Below, piece after piece: positions 11,874 to 22,408 of a stretch of 64,000 nt of DNA (position 1 is its first letter; the number at the start of each line of letters is the position of its first letter). The position numbers were made by a program, and so were the translations under genes. The DNA is from Alnus glutinosa (taxonomy: Eukaryota; Streptophyta; Magnoliopsida; Fagales; Betulaceae), in contig NC_084896.1 of NCBI RefSeq assembly GCF_958979055.1, positions 1,426,001 through 1,490,000 on the forward strand, given 5' to 3'. The notes beneath the pieces were generated by a model. The model had not been told where the DNA came from and did not search any database. It saw nothing but the letters and a program-made list of their open reading frames with translations.

Positions 11874-14800
11874 TTTTTTCTCGAAAGCATACAAACGGAT
11901 CTTCACAGTGGCACGACTACATGTCGCTCAGCCAACATATGACACATGTCCCATAACATGCATCTGATAATCAGAGTTACATTTAATAGCGGAATATAGT
12001 AATCAATGTGCAGCGGAACACATATCATAAGCGGAAATACATCTAATATACAATAGTTAATTACAACAAGAGCCATTTACAAGTCTAACTATTTAAGGCA
12101 TTATATAACATATTACACTAATTACTTTCTAAAATATAGGCTCAACAAATACATGTGCCATATAGGACACGAGCCATGGATAAAATACCCAAAATGCGGA
12201 CTACCCATGAGTCCGTGACTTATGACTATCGCGATGTGCTCCAATCATAGTATCCCACACGCTAGGTGGACGAGTCAATATCTATATCCGCAAAACCTGC
12301 AACCAAAGCATCAATGTCTGCACGGTTGCGGGGGTTGCCGCATCCGTACAGGTGGAATTATGAGCCCACCGCCTTAGCATAAATAAGATACACTAAGACC
12401 TCAGAGGTATACTATTCACTGAGTTTTCGCAAAGAACCAACTTTTCATTTTTAGTCGTGCGAACACTATAACAGCTACCAATTTTATAAACTTTTGTTTG
12501 GAAAATCCTCATAGCTGATATAGCAAACACCGACTAATAGAAAACATTTAAATACTGTGGGTAGCTAGTATTATACAAAAAGATTCGTTATAGAACACAA
12601 TGACATTTAATCATGCAACCATCCGATACCAATATACATAAGCTCTTTTTCTATCAAGACTTTTATGCATACTAATACGTCTAGCAAAACTACATTTAAA
12701 TCATGCAACCATCCGGTACCAATATACATAAATTCTTTTTCTATCAAGACTTTTATGCATACTAATACGTCTAGCAAAACTACAATATACTTATCATGAA
12801 AACATCACACAATTTAAACAATGCTATGCATGCTCATGATAGTCTTTTTGTTCATTATGAGCCTCACGCTCTCTTCATTATTATGAGCCTCACGCTCTCT
12901 TCTTTATTATGAGCCTCACGCTCTCTTCTTTATTATGAGCCTCACGCTCTCTTCATTATTATGAGCCTCACGCTCTCTTCATTATTATGAGCCTCACGCT
13001 CTCTTCTTTATTATGAGCCTCACGCTCTCTTCTTTATTATGGGCCTCATGCTTTATGCTTTACAATTCTAACTCTATACTCCTATTCTTTGCAAATCATG
13101 CTTTCTTCAAATACCATGAACCAATCAACATGAAATTTTCATTATTCTTCTTTGCATAATTAAATCCCAACTACAATACACTTTCAAATACTTCAATCAA
13201 TTCAAAACCTTTCATTCATGCATCATTTCATAACATCATTGATATTTCAACATAATTGAAACTACTTGAAACATCCAAAACATACATGTTAACATATCGT
13301 TGGTTCAATAGAAAATCATCTATCATTTGCATTTCTATAAAATACGAAAAATATCTTTTCTCAGTGAGTAGAATACTCACTTGGCTGCGCGGATATTAAG
13401 CACTAGGTCTCCTAGACACCACCATGCAATGCATTACTGTAAAAACAATACATTGCACATTATTGACAACTTCTAATATTGGACTCATATTTAGCTCCAA
13501 AATTGCTCAAGAGCTAACCCATGGAAAACCCATAGTATTTTAAGGGTTCCAAACGCCTACCCATAAATCCTAAACACTAATTAAAACTCAAACAATATTA
13601 ATCCAAAGTATTCACTAAGGGTTAGATATTAACATCACTATTTAATTATTTACCCATAAAAATATATTAATTGCTAACCCATAATTAATTCCACTAACCC
13701 ATACATTATTTTCACTAACACTTTTATAATAATATTAACCCTAAAATTATATTCACTAATCTCTAGATTATTTTTCACAAACATTTTCTCGATATCATTA
13801 ACTCTAATATTATTTCATAAATATTTTTACCTCAATTACTAACATATTAACACAATTTAATCATCTAGATTTTTAATCACTTAAAAACCCCAAATTAGTT
13901 TAACCTAACAAATTAGAGTCTCTAAACTTTAAATCATAATTTATAAACACTACCTCAAACACGATATTATTAACCCAATAGCTTTTACTAAGGGTTAATC
14001 ACAATAAATAGCATTTTAACAAAATACCCGAAAACTAATGTCTATAGAAAACTTACCAAAAATTCGCCAAGCAAAGACCAAATGCTCGGGAAGCTCCTAG
14101 CAACTCCAAACTACCCAAAATCTAGAGAAAACGCCAAGTTAAACTCATCTCTATAAGATTTATAAAAAATCTCCAAAAATGCTAGTTTAGCGATTTACCT
14201 CAAAACGATCGGTAGAAACGTAGATCGAGCTTCGTAGATCACGTTACCGAAGTCGGATCGAAGATCGGACCGTTGGATCTTCGTAGATCAAGGATTTTCT
14301 ATAAAAATCCATAAGAGAAAAATAAGGAGGAGAGGCACTGCCTCTCCGAAAAAAAATAGAAAAGGCCAAAAGGCCTTTTCTTCGGAAAACAAGGCGCAGT
14401 GCGCCTTGTTGTTCATTATTATTTTTTTTTTGTCTGGAAGGGCCAAGTGGCCCTTCCTTTAAGTGAAGGTGGGGCGCAGGTGGCGCCCCACACTTCATTT
14501 ATTTATATATATATTAATTTTACTTTTAACTTTTCTTTTTCTTTTAATTTTATTTAATTTTATTTCTTTTTGTTATTTCATTTTCTTTTCTTATTTAATT
14601 TTATTAATTAATTTCTTTTATGTTAATTTTTCATTTCTACTTTATTTTCGATTATTTCAATTTTCTATTTTATTTGGACTTTAAAAATATTACTTTTTAC
14701 ATTTTAATAATACTAAAATTATTTTAACTATTCATTTACTCAAATTTTATACTCTAAATATTAAATAATGTCCCGGACATTACATTTACTGTGTAAACGT

Positions 14801-15188
14801 GACGAACCTATTTATGTCGTTTCAGTGTGAAACGACGTAAATTTATGATGCTTAAGGCCAAAGCGTCGATAAAAAAAATTCTTGACGGGCGGTATCATGG
14901 CCAAACTGAAACGTCATGGAAAAAACTACACCAACTTATTGGTTTTTAATATGTATATATATATAGGCCTTCTAATCTCGTTTTCCTTTTCTTTTCCCTT
15001 AATTTATGTGACAATATATAGTAATAATGGAACAACCATGTGGAAGTTTAAGCAAAACTTGGCATGGGAGATGCAGAAGGTCACATAACTGTAATAGGCA
15101 TTGCAAGAATGATGAGCAGGCAATAAGTGGAGCATGTCATGGGATTTGGACAAAGAAGTGCTACTGCTATTACAAATGCGACTCATGA
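5018..15188 (+). CDS. Plant defensin D2 with a retrotransposon in its intron (block A)
   Basis: Exon 1 (5018-5138) encodes a signal peptide and linker (MAISSFSSRAFFGVLVFF at the N-terminus). Exon 2 (15022-15188) encodes the mature defensin with spacing C-x10-C-x5-C-x3-C-x10-C-x7-C-x1-C-x3-C and ends CYCYYKCDS. The join is phase 1 and the product is 95 residues. The sister copy in block B has identical exons with an intron of only 487 bp. Here the intron is about 9.9 kb because an antisense LTR element (5381-14784) is inserted. Both splice sites are intact, so a correct mRNA is possible. Splicing across the element, premature polyadenylation or silencing cannot be judged from sequence. The protein should be secreted and four-disulfide, as for plant defensins. 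Confidence 0.82.
6402..6572. repeat. 26-bp minisatellite in LTR, 6 units
   Basis: Six direct copies of a 26-bp unit with core GAGCCTCACGCTCTCTTC are separated only by ATT or TTT variants, then a decayed unit follows. The partner LTR has seven units. Confidence 0.85.
7852..8015. other. Five consecutive GC-rich hairpins in LTR
   Basis: Five near-perfect inverted repeats stand in a row: 7852-7870, 7881-7904, 7911-7933, 7960-7981 and 7993-8015. Arms are 9-11 bp and spacers 1-5 nt. Each has a GG/CC-rich core in otherwise AT-rich sequence. The set is repeated in the other LTR at 14,329-14,491. Confidence 0.85.
8309..11831 (-). other. LTR element interior with gag relic
   Basis: The 3.5 kb between the LTRs includes, on the minus strand near 11,060-11,101, a CCHC zinc knuckle (CFRCGRLGHLVKLC, spacing C-x2-C-x4-H-x4-C) typical of retroelement gag. 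I recognise no protease, reverse transcriptase or integrase motif. The region should be read as a fossil or as the cargo of a non-autonomous element. Confidence 0.7.
12852..13050. repeat. 26-bp minisatellite in LTR, 7 units
   Basis: This is the same array as at 6402-6572 with one additional unit. Confidence 0.85.
14329..14491. other. Five consecutive GC-rich hairpins in LTR (second copy)
   Basis: The same five inverted repeats as 7852-8015 occur here. The second hairpin is perfect in this LTR (10-bp arms, AAAA loop). Confidence 0.85.
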
Positions 15189-17780
15189 GTGCAAGACAAT
15201 GAAAAACTCATCATTATTGAACAATTGTCTGTTTTTTTTTTTGTTTTTTACAAGGAATATAATTATCTTGATAGGGATTAATTTTGCTGTTTTATAGGAT
15301 GTTTTGTTTGTTTTAAGACCATTTTATAAGTTTCTCTGTCAACATGTACAATGTTGATCAGATTTGGTGATTCTCATATGCTTTTGGAAAGATGAAAAAT
15401 TTGAAAATAACTTGGACTAAGTGCAATCCATTAATGGTTTCTAACATATCAATTAATATTGGAAAAAAAATTCTTCAAAATGGCTGAAATCAGCAAAAGA
15501 ATGAAGTGGAAGATGGTGATTTTATTAGAAATATCTCCATGGGCTTTCTCTAGCTAGTTTGAACATTTTTTTTAATGGATATTTTTACAATGAAGCTTGA
15601 GAAAAAATAAATATAGATCAAGTTAACTACAAGTAGTACCCCTGGCCTCTAACTATCATCTTGATGCTGCATGGCATAGTGGGTCGTTGATTCTACTGTT
15701 CTACAAGTACAAAACTCACAACTCTTTCACAAAACCAAGAAATTCAATGATGGGTAGGAAAACAGAAGAAAAATCACTCATAGACTATTTATTATGGAAA
15801 AATTAATAATAACAACAAAGTTTTTAGGGCAGTCGATCAAGCCAACCTTATTAGGCTTAAATAGAAGTAGGGTCTAACTCTGAAAAATAAATTACAAAAC
15901 TACATTGCCGCAACTCGGTCGAACGAGACAGAGCATCATCATGTGATAACAACCCTTCTGGAACAACCTCCGTGATATCGACAAAAGCTCTCGAGAATTC
16001 ATATTGATGCTTATCTTGTCGCCTCGTTCGAGAACAGGTATTGCATTTCGTTCTAATGCATGTTCATCATATTTAGTTGTAATTATTAAAAATCAATGAT
16101 ATGATCCTGACTTCTTCTTCTTCTTTTTTTATCTAACTTTTTTCTTCTTCATTTTGTTTTCTCTTTTTAAAACAAAAATATCAACAAACAACCTAAAATA
16201 CAAAACTGCTTTCACTTTTATGTCACATTAAAACATTTTTTCAACCAAAAAAAAAAAGAAAAAGAACCCTTTAAAAAGTATTAACAAAATTAGTCATATG
16301 TGATCACTGATTCCATAGAATTCTGTGATGTTCTATTAAATAGAGTTTTTCTTCAATCTGGGTTTATAAAATTGCTATGCGGCCTTTAAGTATGTAAGAA
16401 GCACATGTTTTTTTTTTAATAGCATTAACAAAGTTGAGGAAATTTTACTAAAAAGCATCTGTTTCTCACATATAATTAAAAACATCTTCTCACATGTTAA
16501 GGGACACATGATAATTTTATAAACTGGTTAGAAGAATTTATTACCAGTTTAAAAGAAAACCCTATCTTTTTTTATTTATTTAAAAAAAAAAAAGAATAGT
16601 TTAAAGTTTTTTACATTAGCATTTATTACCATATTTACTTTTAAATATTCAAATTTTGCTTTACCCACATTTTTTCCCCATTCGATATATATATGAAAAA
16701 AAAAAATTTCCTAATTTAATCCAAACATTACTTGAATTTAGTTTTTGAATAAGTTAAATGATTTCCTTACAACTCTTATTTAAATAAACCATTGAATCTG
16801 TATGATCTATATATGGGTCTTACATATCAAATAGTTAATTTAAAAACGAGATGTGTATCTTTGAATAGTTTAAGAGAAATAAAAAACTTCTGTATATTCA
16901 AACATTATGTACCTTCTTTCTGAAGACAAGAACAGTGCAACTGTTTTATCTCAACCGTTCATAGTCTCAATCAACTCAAATCAAGTTTTGTCTGAGTAGA
17001 TTTTAGAGATTTTTGTTTCAGGAATATCATAAAGCAAAAGGCTGCACTAATTGGGTGTCTTTGAAGACCAATAAAAGGAATTAACCTGAATTCAAATAAA
17101 GCTGAAAAGTACTTTGGAAGAAAGGAAAAGCAGCTGTTACTATCCATGGTGTTTTCTTAGTGAGTAAGAATGAGTCTAGAATTTACAAGAAAGGTTTAAA
17201 TATACATGATTAGTTTTGGTATCCGCAATCATAATCAATAAAGGGTTTAGCTTGGGCCTAATTTAAGTAAGAATTAAATCCATTGGGATCGAGACGTGTG
17301 TTATATAACGAGACACAAAAAACACGTGTTTCAACTCCAACAAATATAGTTCCAACTAAAACTAAATCCAAGCGAACGGTAAGATTTGTGTTGTGTTCCC
17401 CTACAAATAAGAAACTAACTGATAGCATGAAGTGCATTAATAAGTCCACAATGCATCTCATTCTCAACTAATAATGCCACCAATTTGTCTTTTGTTTCAC
17501 ACAAAAATAGAATTCAAAAAATAAAGATAGAATGAGATATTCCAAAAGAATTGCCTCGGATTATCGGATTGAAATTTTCAGCAATTCTTCCCAAATTATT
17601 AAAATTATAGAACTCATAATTGACACTCCAAATTGTCAGGAATTCTAATCCCTGAGTCTAAATGCATGGAAAAAGTGTTCAATAGTGAGCCCACATTTTG
17701 CATATTTGAAATAAAGTAAATAGAATCTTAATGAAAAAGAAGAAATAAAGCAAAAAAATAAAATAAAAAGGAATAAAATA
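15189..17780. other. Gene-free region between D2 and DUF761 (block A)
   Basis: The region is AT-rich and collinear with 30,707-33,710. A moderately GC patch at 15,900-16,050 is conserved between blocks but has no family resemblance that I recognise. A TATA-like sequence (gtttataaatgg) lies at about 17,802, upstream of the DUF761 leader. Confidence 0.55.
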
Positions 17781-17952
17781 AAAATAAAAAGTAAAAGCTA
17801 TATGTTTATAAATGGCGAACCCGCTCAACATAAAGAGTTCAAGAGCAATCCTTATCCCCTGTCGGACAAACAGAGCATACAGTTCACTCTGTTTCCTCTG
17901 CCTATCTCTGTTTTCCTTTGCAGCCTTCGCTGCCTTTTAAGCCTCTGTCTCA

Positions 17953-18075
17953 ATGCTCCGAAACCTCAAATCTGCCTTCGTGTCTTTTCTCATGGAAGCA
18001 GTTTTCCTCTTTTCTCTGTTCAGAGAAATGGTTGCCAATGAAGCTTTGATGAAAACTCAATTCCCTTTCGAGTAA
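17953..18075 (+). CDS. Conserved 40-codon upstream ORF of DUF761 gene (block A)
   Basis: The frame encodes a 40-residue peptide starting MLRNLKSAF and ending MKTQFPFE, with central block MEAVFLFSLFREMVA. It ends 55 bp before the main ATG, probably on the same transcript. The identical frame is present in block B (33,879-34,001). In the diverged third gene (40,703-40,825) it has the same length and about 80% peptide identity. A preceding frame, starting at the ATG near 17,812, is broken by indels in the third copy, so conservation is specific to this ORF. It may be a conserved-peptide uORF that controls translation of the downstream protein, but that is inference. Confidence 0.6.
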   Translation: MLRNLKSAFVSFLMEAVFLFSLFREMVANEALMKTQFPFE

Positions 18076-18130
18076 CAACTCCAAAAAAAAAAAAAAAAAA
18101 CCTTCTGCTATTTTGTCTCTCAAGTCCTAA

Positions 18131-18730
18131 ATGCAAATGGATTCATTCAATTTCTTCAACATCAGAGCTGAGAAGGCGAACGCTATGCTAAAGAATCGCC
18201 AGCTTCAGAAGATGGTAAACTTGTTCTGGGTAATCGAGGTATGCGTTGTTCTTGTCACGATTTCCAGGCTTTCCATGCAACTCCCACTTGCTGTCAAGAA
18301 CTCCACCGGGTATTTCCGTGACGTGACATTCTCCTTGGTTAATCCTCGCTTCCTGTTCGTCGTCGGAAATGCTATAATCATCACTCTTTTCGCCAAGTCC
18401 GGGCAGTTTTCAGCTCAAGATTGCACAAAAAAGACCTCAGGGTCTGATCTTTACGAGGAGTTCATCAACAACAGAGCAAATTCCAAGCATAGTATATCTG
18501 ATCAGAGTCATCAGAGTATGGCTAAGGATTACTGGAGGAGTCAGAGTTACTCGCAGATATCAAACAGCCGAGGGAAGAGTATTGTTTCTTGTGAGAGCTC
18601 GGCCAAAAGTTCAAATGCTGAGGATGAAATGAGCAACGAAGAGTTCCAGCGAAAGGTGGAGGCTTTCATTGCCCGGCAGCAAAGGCTTCTAAGGGAAGAA
18701 GACTGCTCTCTATGTATTTTCTCCAAATAG
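18131..18730 (+). CDS. DUF761-type membrane protein (block A)
   Basis: The gene is a single exon of 199 residues. Two hydrophobic segments (about 31-51, LFWVIEVCVVLVTISRL; about 73-90, FLFVVGNAIIITLF) suggest membrane anchoring, and the middle is Ser-rich and probably disordered. The C-terminus has the DUF761 signature (NEEFQRKVEAFIARQQRLL, about 167-185). The N-terminal half resembles DUF4408-type plant proteins. Biochemical function is unknown; related genes are called cotton-fibre-expressed or DUF761 proteins. The protein is identical to the block B copy. The ATG was chosen because it starts the homology, and the leader contains a conserved upstream ORF. The third paralogue at 40,890 is longer by 21 residues, mostly in the Ser-rich middle. 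Confidence 0.85.
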   Translation: MQMDSFNFFNIRAEKANAMLKNRQLQKMVNLFWVIEVCVVLVTISRLSMQLPLAVKNSTGYFRDVTFSLVNPRFLFVVGNAIIITLFAKSGQFSAQDCTKKTSGSDLYEEFINNRANSKHSISDQSHQSMAKDYWRSQSYSQISNSRGKSIVSCESSAKSSNAEDEMSNEEFQRKVEAFIARQQRLLREEDCSLCIFSK

Positions 18731-19520
18731 GGTAGGAGGAATTTCCTTCCGCTCGGTCTATAAAATTGTCATGTATTATTTATCATAATTAATGGAGGAC
18801 TAACGTTCTAGATGTCATAATCCCCCTTACTCAAATCTCGAACGTTCACGCCCGGCCCATATCATGTTGGGATGCTTTAGCGCCACATAGTATTACTAAA
18901 TTGAATTTGATATCACTTGTTAAGATTCGGGGAAAATACTAGTTACATTTGCGTTATTACGTACTCCAAAATAACTAATTAAAGTTATAATTAGAACTTC
19001 TTAAAATCACTTATAAAGTTAATATATTCACAATCGATCCCACCCACATAATACTAGACTTTATCTTCCAAGGCATATTATGAACTGTCTTCCACTTGCA
19101 ATACACTCTCTTCCCCTTTTTGTTTAGCACTGATTTTATGTTTAAATTGAAGATAAGAATATTAGTATTAACTTTTGGTGCGGGTTCATGAACTTTAGCA
19201 GATAATTGTCACTTCAGGCGTATCGGATCCTTTAGGAAGCAATGGGGCCAGCTGATTTTGCTTACTTCTCTTTACGATCAGAGATGATGTAATTAGGTGA
19301 TCAAGAGATTTCAGCTTCATAATATGTCTACTATTTGTATAAAAAGTATATATATTATGAAGCTGCTTGTTGATTTGTAGAATATTCTAATTAAACCTTT
19401 AGTGACCAGAGTCATACAATTTCTTTAATTAGTTCTCAAATCAATTATTTTACAATTGATATGCGCCAGAAAATAAGTGTCAGCAAATTTTGTCTGCCGG
19501 CATTTTTATTTTTTTAAACT
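18731..19520. other. DUF761 3' flank (block A)
   Basis: No gene is seen. At about 18,787 a 386-bp segment present in block B is missing and replaced by four bases. The third paralogue retains related sequence downstream of its stop, so the loss occurred in A. Confidence 0.7.
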
Positions 19521-20310
19521 TAATGTTCAAACGACACTAATTTAAATTCAGCGTTATTTGAACAGTAAACGACGCTAAATTATTAGTGTTGTTTATTATT
19601 CAAACGGCGTCGTTCACTTCCCAAACGACACCAATTTGTGTGGCCAAAAATTTAGTTATATATTTAACGATCTAGGAAAAAGCGCTAGTCACATCTGCAC
19701 TATCACTCCAAAATGACTAGCCAATTTGGAGTTTCTCTAAAATTCTTTATAAAGCTCAGTTTCATGTAACTAGACAACGTGAAACTTAGCAGTCATGAGT
19801 GTCTCTTATAAACCACTCACTCTATGCGAGTTATTTATCTCTTTTCAATATGAGACCGGGGTGTTACACAGAGAGGGAAAATGAAGAGAAGCTGGCAGGA
19901 GCTCCTGCATCTGCCGGAAGAGAAGAAAATAAAAATGAAGAGAAGAATAAGAAAAAGGAGGAGGAGGAGGAGGAGGAGGAAGCTTAAGGAGCTTATGCAA
20001 AAAGAGAAAAAGAAAGGGAGGAGGATCCTTTTATTTTTCTTTTTCTTTTTTTAATTTTTTATTTACATTAACGTCGTTTAGGGGTTCAAACGATATTACC
20101 AATTTAACGTCATTTGAACAGTAAATAGTACTAACAGCTTAGCGTCGTTTCACTGTTCAAACGACACTAAATTGTTAGTGTTGTTTGAACAGAAACGGCA
20201 TTAATTAACGTCGTTTGAACAGTAAACGACGCTAATTTGGAACCTCATCCCTATGTTTAGCGCCATTTTCAAAGCGATACTATTCAAACGACACTAAGTA
20301 CCGGTTTTTT
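19521..20310. mobile_element. Array of AAACGACGCTAA-type motifs, CACTA-like
   Basis: About a dozen direct and inverted copies of AAACGAC(G/A)CTAA / TTAGCGTCGTTTGAACAGT flank a purine-rich centre (GAGGAG repeats at about 19,950). Alternating short subterminal motifs like these are characteristic of CACTA (En/Spm) DNA transposons, but I found no CACTA terminus. The same array is in block B at 35,835-36,600. It carries no transposase, so it would be a non-autonomous remnant. Confidence 0.45.
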
Positions 20311-20756
20311 TTAGCATTCTATCGTATTAATAGCCATATTTCTTTCATGTGGTAAACTCTTTTGAATGTCAGTTGGATTTATGGTTGAGTTTCTTAATTA
20401 GTTATGAAATCTTTCCCCAGCCTTTGGTCTAATTTGAAGAGTTTTTACATTATCATCAATTATGAAAGTGAATGGATGGCCACTACTACATTTAACACCT
20501 TAAATATTGCAGTTATTCATTGCGATCGAGCTTCCTCTTCTTGCTTTAGGACTGCAATTTTGACTGATTTATGTATACTATCTTTCCTTAGAGTTTGGCA
20601 ATTTTGAAGAGTTTAATTCTTTGGCCATCATCATCATCATCAATGATAAAAGTAAATTAATTAAACTACTTAATTAAGTGCTGCAAGCTCATTGATACGG
20701 AATTTAATTAGTGCTTAATTAGAAACATTTGTTAAGTGTAAACGTTTGTTATAGGA

Positions 20757-20915
20757 AGAGAATGGCAATCTCTTATCCACACCTTCATTATAGGAAATAG
20801 AATGGCAATTTCTTTCTTTTCTTCTAGGGCCCTTTTTGGAGGTTTGGCGGTCCTCGCTCTAGGGTTGATTAAGTGTTTGTTTGGGACTCAAAATTCTTCT
20901 TCTAGGGTTCATTAG
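20757..20915 (+). pseudogene. Defensin exon-1 relic (block A)
   Basis: From the ATG at 20,802 the frame reads MAISFFSSRALFGGLAVLAL, matching the D2 signal peptide, then leaves the defensin frame and stops at 20,915. There is no splice donor at the expected point, no mature exon downstream and no TATA block. The start region is itself duplicated just upstream (GGAAGAGAATGGCAATCTC at about 20,756). Confidence 0.7.
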
Positions 20916-21763
20916 ATCGTGTGGTTCCTCGATATTATTGAGTACAAAGTTTTCTTTTAAACTGAATCGAAAGAAATTCTTTCAATCCAGTTTAGTAAAC
21001 TAACATACATACGCACGTCCTCAGAGCATGTGATTTTTTGCATGTCTGAAGACATGTTAGTCTAGTAGACTAGGTTGGAACAACATTTGTTTTTTGAGCA
21101 CGTGATTCAATTCTCATGTGTGTTTTTTTTTAAAAAAATTCATGTGATAATCAACATGCTTTAAGGACATATATGTCAATTTAATAAATTAAGTTGAAAA
21201 AATTTCATCTGATCCAGTTTGGAGGAGAACTCTGTTCTAATGTTATCGGGGTGATCTCTTATGTTGCTGGGCCTTTTTTGGTTGCTTTTCTTTGTATATA
21301 TTTAGCCTTGCATATAAAATTTTAAATGACGTAGTACTATATTTAAATAGCATGCCACCGTGATATAATATAAATATGAAAGTAATTTTAAGTATTTTAA
21401 ATTGTTTATTAATATTTTTGCTTTGAAAAAAGAAAATAAAAAGGCAAAGAAAAAAGTGCTACCAAACAATTAAATCATTTTGTAGTTGTACTCCACATTG
21501 TAATTGTTGTGTCTCAATCATAACTCATTTTATGGTCTCAATTAGAATCCAAGAAAACAGAGCAAGTTGAGCAACTCACAAAGTTTTAAGACAAAAAGTT
21601 TCTTCTAAATTAGATTGTAGAATACAATTTTAATACAACTTGCTATATTCTACCGTTATATCATCCTACATGGCACCTTAATCTAGAAGATAAGAAGAGT
21701 GCAACTTTTTTATCCTAATCATTCGTGGTCTCAACTGAACTCCAAAAAGGGGCTTCTTTTTTT
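20916..21763. other. Gene-free AT-rich DNA
   Basis: I see no gene. Block B carries an extra segment of about 196 bp at the position corresponding to about 21,360. Confidence 0.5.
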
Positions 21764-21988
21764 ATGAATGCATATGCAATGGAAGAAAACCCTAGCCGCC
21801 AAAGAGAGAAAATAAGAATAACCTTCCCAATAACACAGTGGTTACTGTCTGTCTTTTCTCTATATTTGTTTTTAGCAGCAATCTACGGGGTGAAGTTTTT
21901 TCTTGCTATTTTGGGTTTCGATTCCCTTTATTCATTTTCTAAAGTTTTGTTTACACGAAACTCTAAGAGTAGCGATCTTAGGTTTCCG
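21764..21988 (+). CDS. Orphan first exon of a membrane protein (block A), partial
   Basis: An open frame of 75 codons (MNAYAMEENPSRQREKIR at the N-terminus) has a long hydrophobic stretch at about 25-50 (WLLSVFSLYLFLAAIYGVKF) and ends at a good donor (CCG|GTATGTC). No following exon is visible: the duplicated block ends about 80 bp downstream in a poly-A run. The block B copy (38,249) has the same length with a few substitutions. I do not recognise the family. It may be a gene truncated by the duplication breakpoint, or a chance ORF kept by recency. Confidence 0.4.
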
Positions 21989-22083
21989 GTATGTCTTTCA
22001 TTTTCTTTCTAATTCTTTTTTGGGAGCAAATCACTGGCCGATGCAGAGGAATTATCATACATGTGGAAAAAAAAAAAAAAAAA

Positions 22084-22408
22084 GGTAATTACCTTTTTCC
22101 CCCATGAACTACCAAAAAATGCGCAATGCCCTCATGAACTACCAACTCGACCGAAATAGAGCATTCAACTATCAAAGACAACCATTTTTCCCCCTTCCGT
22201 CAGTCAAAGGGGTTAAAACAAACGGTCAACGGGTCATGTGCCGTTTTATATGGGGGCATGTTGGAAGATGATGGTAGTTTATGGGGGGAAAAGAGGAAGA
22301 CGGTGGTAGTTCATAGGAGGAAAAGAGGAAGAAAATGAGGGTAAAACGGCATGTGACTGACGGAAGGGGGGAAAATGGTTATCTTTGATAGTTGAATGCT
22401 CTATTTTG
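22084..22408. mobile_element. Complex foldback element
   Basis: The outer arms, about 50 bp, pair 22,154-22,205 with 22,354-22,407 (AAATAGAGCATTCAACTATC and its complement). An inner pair, ATGTGCCGTTTTA/TAAAACGGCAT, nests within. Between them lie two near-repeats of a GGTAGTT(T/C)AT...GAAAAGAGGAAGA unit of about 35 bp, and CCCATGAACTACC units lie in opposite orientation to the left. The right arm abuts DNA homologous to the D1 upstream region at 22,410, a recombination junction. It looks like a Mutator-type foldback MITE. Confidence 0.6.

Larger units (their letters stand above)
5381..14784 (-). mobile_element. Young LTR retrotransposon, probably Ty3/gypsy, non-autonomous
   Basis: The 9,404-bp element has two near-identical LTRs (2,928 and 2,953 bp) that begin TG and end CA, flanked by a 5-bp target duplication TTTAC (5376-5380 and 14785-14789). 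The empty site is preserved in block B near 30,310. A primer-binding site complementary to initiator Met-tRNA (seen as GCTCTGATACCA at 11,815-11,826) and a purine tract next to the other LTR (complement of 8309-8321) put the element on the minus strand. The interior is only about 3.5 kb. It retains a gag-type zinc knuckle but no polymerase that I can recognise. The LTRs look whole and the coding part looks broken or non-autonomous. LTR divergence of roughly 0.1% implies a very recent insertion, later than the block duplication. Confidence 0.9.
11832..14784 (-). repeat. 5' LTR (element orientation)
   Basis: This LTR is nearly identical to 5381-8308, with one extra minisatellite unit and small poly-T length differences. 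The tRNA primer site abuts it on the interior side, five bases away. Confidence 0.9.
1..22083. repeat. Tandem duplication, block A
   Basis: Base 1 aligns to base 24,919, and the match runs with near identity to a poly-A run at 22,067-22,083 (38,552-38,564 in block B). The left edge of the block lies outside the window. After removing the LTR element and its target-site copy (9,409 bp), block A is about 12.7 kb against 13.65 kb for B. Three segments missing from A (about 388, 382 and 195 bp) account for almost all of the difference. The DUF761 reading frame shows one synonymous difference between copies over 600 bp. Confidence 0.93.

Noticed and set aside
17802-18041. Open frame overlapping the DUF761 leader (also at 33,728)
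   Set aside because: The frame is not preserved in the third paralogue and overlaps the conserved 40-codon uORF in another frame.
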